This document shows, one piece after another, positions 61,085 through 64,000 of a stretch of 64,000 nt of DNA (the stretch's first letter is position 1; each line of letters opens with the position of its first letter). Origin of the DNA: Marinifilaceae bacterium. GTDB lineage: Bacteria; Bacteroidota; Bacteroidia; Bacteroidales; Marinifilaceae. Location of the stretch: NCBI GenBank assembly GCA_016936255.1, contig JAFGYE010000037.1, positions 1 to 64,000 of the forward strand, read 5' to 3'. Both the position numbers and the translations under genes were made by a program. Below the pieces are notes generated by a model. That model was not told where the DNA came from and ran no database searches. It saw only the letters and a program-made list of their open reading frames with translations.

Positions 61085-61963
61085 CTACAATCCCCTCATC
61101 CACTCCGGTCTCAACTGCGCGTTGGCCGGATCGTTCAAAACACCATTGATACGATTCAGCATTTCTTGTTTGTCGCGGGGGAAGTTTCCGCGCAGAATCA
61201 AATAATTGGAAGCATGATCGCTTCGAAAAATAGACTTGCTTAATTCCAGGTTCCCGATAAAGACTTTCATTTCGGCAATTAGCTCAACAGTATTGAGAGG
61301 AATAAATTCACCATCGAATTTTTTCATGAAGTGTTCTTCTCCGTAAGGGTAACTAAGAACAAGGGTAGATAGAAATTCAGGCTGAATTTTGTTCACGACT
61401 TTGGCCGAGTTAAGGGCATGTTGCCGAGAATACTTTTTACCACCCAAACCATTTAGTATCATCACCGAAAGTTTAATGCCTGCTTTTCGGGCACGCTGCA
61501 GAGCATGACTCGTGCTTTCAAAATTTTCACCTTTATCAATTGCCTTCAAAAGCTCATCATCTCCCGATTCGATGCCTACGTAAAGTAGTTTCAGCCCTTT
61601 TTCAGCCAAAATCTGCAGCTCGTGATCGGTTTTGGCTTCGATATCTTTAGGTATGGCATAGGCCGACACCCGATTTAAGCGGGGAAACGTATTTGCAAGC
61701 TTGTCCAATAACCTGCTCATTTTATCGAATGAGAGAACCATGGCATTACCATCGGCCAAAAAAACTTTGCGGACATCATTGGCGTGATCCGATAAGGAAT
61801 CAATTTCGGCGAACACTTCTTCTTCCTGGCGAAGTTTGAATTGTTTGCTGCTGTACATTTCGCAAAAGGCACATTTGTTCCAGGCACATCCTAAGCTAAC
61901 CTGTAAAATTAGCGAGTAAGCCTCACTTGGTGGCCGAAATAATGGTTCGTGATAATTGATCAT
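61085..61963 (-). CDS. Radical SAM protein, unknown substrate
   Basis: This 292-residue protein has the cluster motif Cys26-x4-Cys31-x2-Cys34 (LGCAWNKCAFCEMY), which is a spacing variant (C-x4-C-x2-C) of the usual CxxxCxxC. It carries the radical SAM core (KVFLADGNAMVL, LLYVGIESGDDELLKAIDKG, IKLSVMILNGLGGKKYSRQH). The substrate is unknown. It is a single gene on the minus strand. Confidence 0.92.
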   Translation of the reverse strand: MINYHEPLFRPPSEAYSLILQVSLGCAWNKCAFCEMYSSKQFKLRQEEEVFAEIDSLSDHANDVRKVFLADGNAMVLSFDKMSRLLDKLANTFPRLNRVSAYAIPKDIEAKTDHELQILAEKGLKLLYVGIESGDDELLKAIDKGENFESTSHALQRARKAGIKLSVMILNGLGGKKYSRQHALNSAKVVNKIQPEFLSTLVLSYPYGEEHFMKKFDGEFIPLNTVELIAEMKVFIGNLELSKSIFRSDHASNYLILRGNFPRDKQEMLNRINGVLNDPANAQLRPEWMRGL

Positions 61964-62199
61964 GTGGCAAAAGTAGAAAAAGAAGTTTCAAGTATCAAGT
62001 TCCAAGTGTCGAGGAAGAAGTAACAAGGTTTAAGGATAAAGTAAAAGGGATCAAGTAGAAATATCAAGCAAGACTTAAAATTTTAGAATGAAATTCTCCC
62101 TTTTTACTGGAGATGATAGACCGACGAGTGTTTTAATTATTAATTTTTAACTCTTAATTCAGCATTTAAAATTCTATCTTGCATTAAAATCGCAGCAAA
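61964..62199. repeat. Degenerate repeats upstream of the acylphosphatase gene
   Basis: Between about 61980 and 62090 the words caag, tcaagt and aagta recur in drifting copies (AGTTTCAAGTATCAAGTTCC). A later AT-rich block (TTAATTATTAATTTTTAACTC) resembles the filler between the two kinase genes. It looks like slipped or decayed repeats, with no gene. Confidence 0.5.
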
Positions 62200-62472
62200 A
62201 TGGAAGGGAAGTCTGTAAGCATAAAAGTGTCGGGTAGGGTACAGAATGTTGGATTTCGGTATCATGCCAAGGAGGCAGCAAAGCGTTTTGGAGTTAGGGG
62301 CTTTGTGAGAAATCAGCCGGATGGTACGGTTTATGCGGAAGTTGTCGGAACAAATTTGGGCGTTGAATTGTTTTGTGAGTGGTGTAGAAAGGGACCTGAT
62401 TGGGCTAAAGTGAAGGATGTTTTTATTTGCAGTTTACCGGATCAGGATTTTACGGATTTTGTCATAAAATAA
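62200..62472 (+). CDS. acyP: Acylphosphatase
   Basis: This 90-residue enzyme hydrolyses acyl phosphates. The active-site Arg20 is in VSGRVQNVGFRYHA, and Asn38 is in RGFVRNQPDG. The length is the standard 90 or so residues. It stands alone upstream of a tRNA-Gln gene on the opposite strand. Confidence 0.96.
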   Translation: MEGKSVSIKVSGRVQNVGFRYHAKEAAKRFGVRGFVRNQPDGTVYAEVVGTNLGVELFCEWCRKGPDWAKVKDVFICSLPDQDFTDFVIK

Positions 62473-62500
62473 AAAAAGCTTCTGATAAAATCAGAAGCTT
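62471..62500 (-). terminator. Terminator of tRNA-Gln copy 1
   Basis: An 11-base stem AAGCTTCTGAT/ATCAGAAGCTT with a three-base loop is followed on the minus strand by seven T, just after the tRNA 3' end. It may also end the acylphosphatase transcript. Confidence 0.88.
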
Positions 62501-62503
62501 GTG

Positions 62504-62574
62504 TTGACCCGTAAGGACTCGAACCTTAAATGCCTGGACCAAAACCAGGTGTGTTACCATTACACCACGGGTCA
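62504..62574 (-). tRNA. tRNA-Gln (TTG), copy 1
   Basis: This 71-base cloverleaf on the minus strand has acceptor stem TGACCCG/CGGGTCA, anticodon stem-loop CCTGG-TTTTGGT-CCAGG (anticodon TTG, Gln) and T arm TAAGG-TTCGAGT-CCTTA. CCA is not encoded. It is identical to the copy at 63156-63226. Confidence 0.96.
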
Positions 62575-62607
62575 ATTCCCGTTCAGTCATTTCTGACTAA
62601 GACGTTG

Positions 62608-62637
62608 CAAATATAATAGAAATATTTGTTAGCCAAA
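62608..62637 (-). promoter_or_regulatory. Promoter of tRNA-Gln copy 1
   Basis: On the minus strand TTTG, an 18-base spacer and TATATTTG lie about 35 bases upstream of the tRNA. Confidence 0.6.
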
Positions 62638-62685
62638 ACCAAAAATTGCAAAAATATTGCAGGCTTTTATTCGTTGTTGTTGTTA

Positions 62686-62693
62686 TATATTTG
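62686..62693 (+). promoter_or_regulatory. -7 box (TATATTTG) for the small gene at 62731
   Basis: TATATTTG lies 38 bases before the ATG; the -33 element is not clear. Confidence 0.45.
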
Positions 62694-62730
62694 TAATTAT
62701 TCTGATTGTCAATTTGAAAGGGTAGAAAAA

Positions 62731-63114
62731 ATGGAGCAAAAAAAAATAGAATCTTTAACAGGAAAGTGGCTTTACGAGGAAGATTATGGCTATGGAAGGG
62801 CAAAAGGAGAGCTTTTATTGACTCAAAACGGGAAAAAATTGAGTGGTAAAATCATTTTTTCTGAAAATGCAGAAGATGAAGAGACTTTCATGATTCAAGA
62901 AAAATTGGAAGGAGAGATAAATTTGAACAGAATTCAACTAAAAGCAATCGACTATGATGTTATTCATTCCGATTTTGATATTCGTTACGAATTGGATTCC
63001 TGGGATGGCATGTTGATTAATGAGACGACAATTGAAGGAGATAGTTTAGATGACCAGGGAATTTCAGGAAGCTTTAAGTTTGAGAGGGTTGTTGAAAATA
63101 AACATAAGGGCTAA
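62731..63114 (+). CDS. Small hypothetical protein between two tRNA-Gln genes
   Basis: I do not recognise this 127-residue protein. From Met at 62731 it reads MEQKKIESLTGKWLYEEDYG, and it has a beta-rich body (GELLLTQNGKKLSGKIIFSE, DIRYELDSWDGMLINETTIE, GISGSFKFERVV), the pattern of a small lipocalin-like or calycin barrel. No signal peptide is convincing; an upstream ATG in frame would add 35 residues but with odd composition. It is flanked on both sides by identical tRNA-Gln genes and ends at a palindromic terminator. Confidence 0.7.
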   Translation: MEQKKIESLTGKWLYEEDYGYGRAKGELLLTQNGKKLSGKIIFSENAEDEETFMIQEKLEGEINLNRIQLKAIDYDVIHSDFDIRYELDSWDGMLINETTIEGDSLDDQGISGSFKFERVVENKHKG

Positions 63115-63120
63115 AATAAA

Positions 63121-63151
63121 AAAAAGCTTCGAAATATTTCGAAGCTTTTTT
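63121..63151. terminator. Bidirectional terminator between the small gene and tRNA-Gln copy 2
   Basis: A perfect palindrome AAAAAGCTTCGAAATA/TATTTCGAAGCTTTTT follows the small gene and sits at the 3' end of tRNA-Gln copy 2 on the minus strand. Confidence 0.88.
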
Positions 63152-63155
63152 ATTG

Positions 63156-63226
63156 TTGACCCGTAAGGACTCGAACCTTAAATGCCTGGACCAAAACCAG
63201 GTGTGTTACCATTACACCACGGGTCA
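63156..63226 (-). tRNA. tRNA-Gln (TTG), copy 2
   Basis: Identical to the copy at 62504-62574 over all 71 bases; the flanking sequence is not shared. The promoter at 63258-63287 serves it. Two separate single-gene units suggest an old, independent duplication of the tRNA alone. Confidence 0.96.
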
Positions 63227-63257
63227 ATCATAATCGTCCTTTTTGCAAAGAACTCTG

Positions 63258-63287
63258 CAAATGTAATACTTTTTTTATTTGCTCAAA
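63258..63287 (-). promoter_or_regulatory. Promoter of tRNA-Gln copy 2
   Basis: On the minus strand TTTG, an 18-base spacer and TACATTTG lie about 32 bases upstream of the tRNA. Confidence 0.6.
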
Positions 63288-63397
63288 CAAAAAGTGTAAA
63301 ATTTTCAAACAGAATTCGGGGGAACTATTAAAATTGACTATTTTCGTTCAAAATATTATCCTGCATATCGAATATAATAAACAAAAATACACACAAG

Positions 63398-64000
63398 ATG
63401 AGATCTAATTACAATGTGGTTAACAATGTATTAGGCTGGATGGCTTTTGTCATTGCTGCATTTACCTACTTGTTTACAATGGAGCCTACAGCCAGTTTGT
63501 GGGATTGTGGAGAATTTATTACCACCGCCTACGGATTAGAGGTTGGTCATCCGCCGGGAGCACCTTTGTTCATGATTATGGCGCGTTTTTTCTCTCTTTT
63601 TGCTCCCAGTCCTGCTCAGGCAGCCTTATTGGTAAATTCTATGTCGGCCTTGGCATCGGCTTTCACTATTCTGTTTTTGTTTTGGACAATTACACATCTT
63701 GCTAAAAAGTTGGTGGTAACCGATGGCGAAATCTCGAAAGGAAATTTAATTGCCGTAATGGGAACCGGAATGGTTGGAGCGCTTGCTTACACTTTTTCTG
63801 ATACATTTTGGTTTTCGGCTGTTGAAGGAGAAGTATATGCTTTGTCATCATTGTTTACGGCGGTTGTTTTTTGGGCAATTCTGAAATGGGAAAATGTCGC
63901 CGATGAGAAGTATGCAAACCGATGGATTATTTTAATTGCATATTTAATGGGCTTGTCGATCGGGGTTCACCTGCTGAATCTTTTGGCTATTCCTGCTATT
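63398..64000 (+). CDS. DUF2723 membrane protein (partial, runs off the window)
   Basis: The first 201 codons encode MRSNYNVVNNVLGWMAFVIA and continue with YLFTMEPTASLWDCGEFITT and GLEVGHPPGAPLFMIMARFF, the DUF2723 signature. Several membrane helices follow. DUF2723 proteins are predicted GT-C-like glycosyl- or mannosyltransferases of the inner membrane, with the conserved WDCGEF block in the first loop. The 3' end is beyond the window, so length and C-terminal domains are unknown. Confidence 0.92.
   Translation, partial: MRSNYNVVNNVLGWMAFVIAAFTYLFTMEPTASLWDCGEFITTAYGLEVGHPPGAPLFMIMARFFSLFAPSPAQAALLVNSMSALASAFTILFLFWTITHLAKKLVVTDGEISKGNLIAVMGTGMVGALAYTFSDTFWFSAVEGEVYALSSLFTAVVFWAILKWENVADEKYANRWIILIAYLMGLSIGVHLLNLLAIPAI

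Overview
The window is a stretch of chromosome from an AT-rich member of the Bacteroidota, probably a marine or anaerobic Marinilabiliales/Marinifilaceae-type bacterium; the genus is a guess. The evidence is a TonB-dependent receptor with a carboxypeptidase-regulatory N-terminus, a secreted nuclease with a type IX secretion (Por) tail, PspC, DUF4252, DUF3667, DUF4625 and DUF2723 proteins, a bacterial GH3 protein, and many upstream boxes of the Bacteroidota form TAnnTTTG. No prophage, CRISPR array or rRNA operon is visible. Most of the window is core chromosome.

Layout. 1-6.3 kb: two paralogous sensor-kinase/response-regulator pairs in tandem on the minus strand; the last regulator is cut to 48 codons. 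6.4-12 kb: an Rrf2 regulator, a divergent pair of peptidases (M49-like lipoprotein and C1/PepC-like) and a SulP anion transporter. 12-17 kb: dxs with a small convergent ORF, an OmpA-like lipoprotein and a BtpA-family protein. 16.7-20.9 kb: the minus-strand translation cluster rplM-rpsI-rpsB-tsf, then pyrH and frr. 21-26.5 kb: a 3-methyladenine DNA glycosylase, an outer-membrane barrel protein, and a PadR/PspC/DUF4252 envelope-stress-like operon. 26.6-29 kb: a small ferredoxin and typA. 29.5-37.9 kb: a TonB receptor with a repeat-containing lipoprotein, a type IX-secreted endonuclease I, a POT-like transporter and a PAP2 phosphatase.

38-39 kb holds three tandem tRNA-Asn genes and, beside them, a GIY-YIG nuclease gene. 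Its last codons and stop lie inside a decayed fourth tRNA-Asn, and a duplicated terminator follows. This is the most unusual structure in the window. 39-48.4 kb: kbl, a small barrel protein, twin deoxynucleoside kinases, GH3, CvpA, DUF3667, tyrS and a DUF4625 lipoprotein. 48.4-58.2 kb: a SpoIIE-type phosphatase, efp, DUF3108, tsaB, and a five-gene export operon (ABC ATPase, two FtsX/MacB permeases, membrane fusion protein, TolC). 58.5-64 kb: dgt, a secreted hypothetical, a radical SAM protein, acylphosphatase, two identical tRNA-Gln genes flanking a small hypothetical, and the start of a DUF2723 membrane protein that runs off the window.

How the genes work together. The translation genes (ribosomal proteins, EF-Ts, RRF, EF-P, TyrS, TsaB, TypA, tRNAs) and nucleotide genes (pyrH, dNKs, dgt) are housekeeping. 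The ABC/MFP/TolC operon forms one tripartite exporter. The two sensor pairs probably respond to a periplasmic ligand through a substrate-binding-protein-like domain. Convergent neighbours often either share a bidirectional terminator or overlap by exactly four bases at their stop codons. Promoter and terminator calls are by eye.
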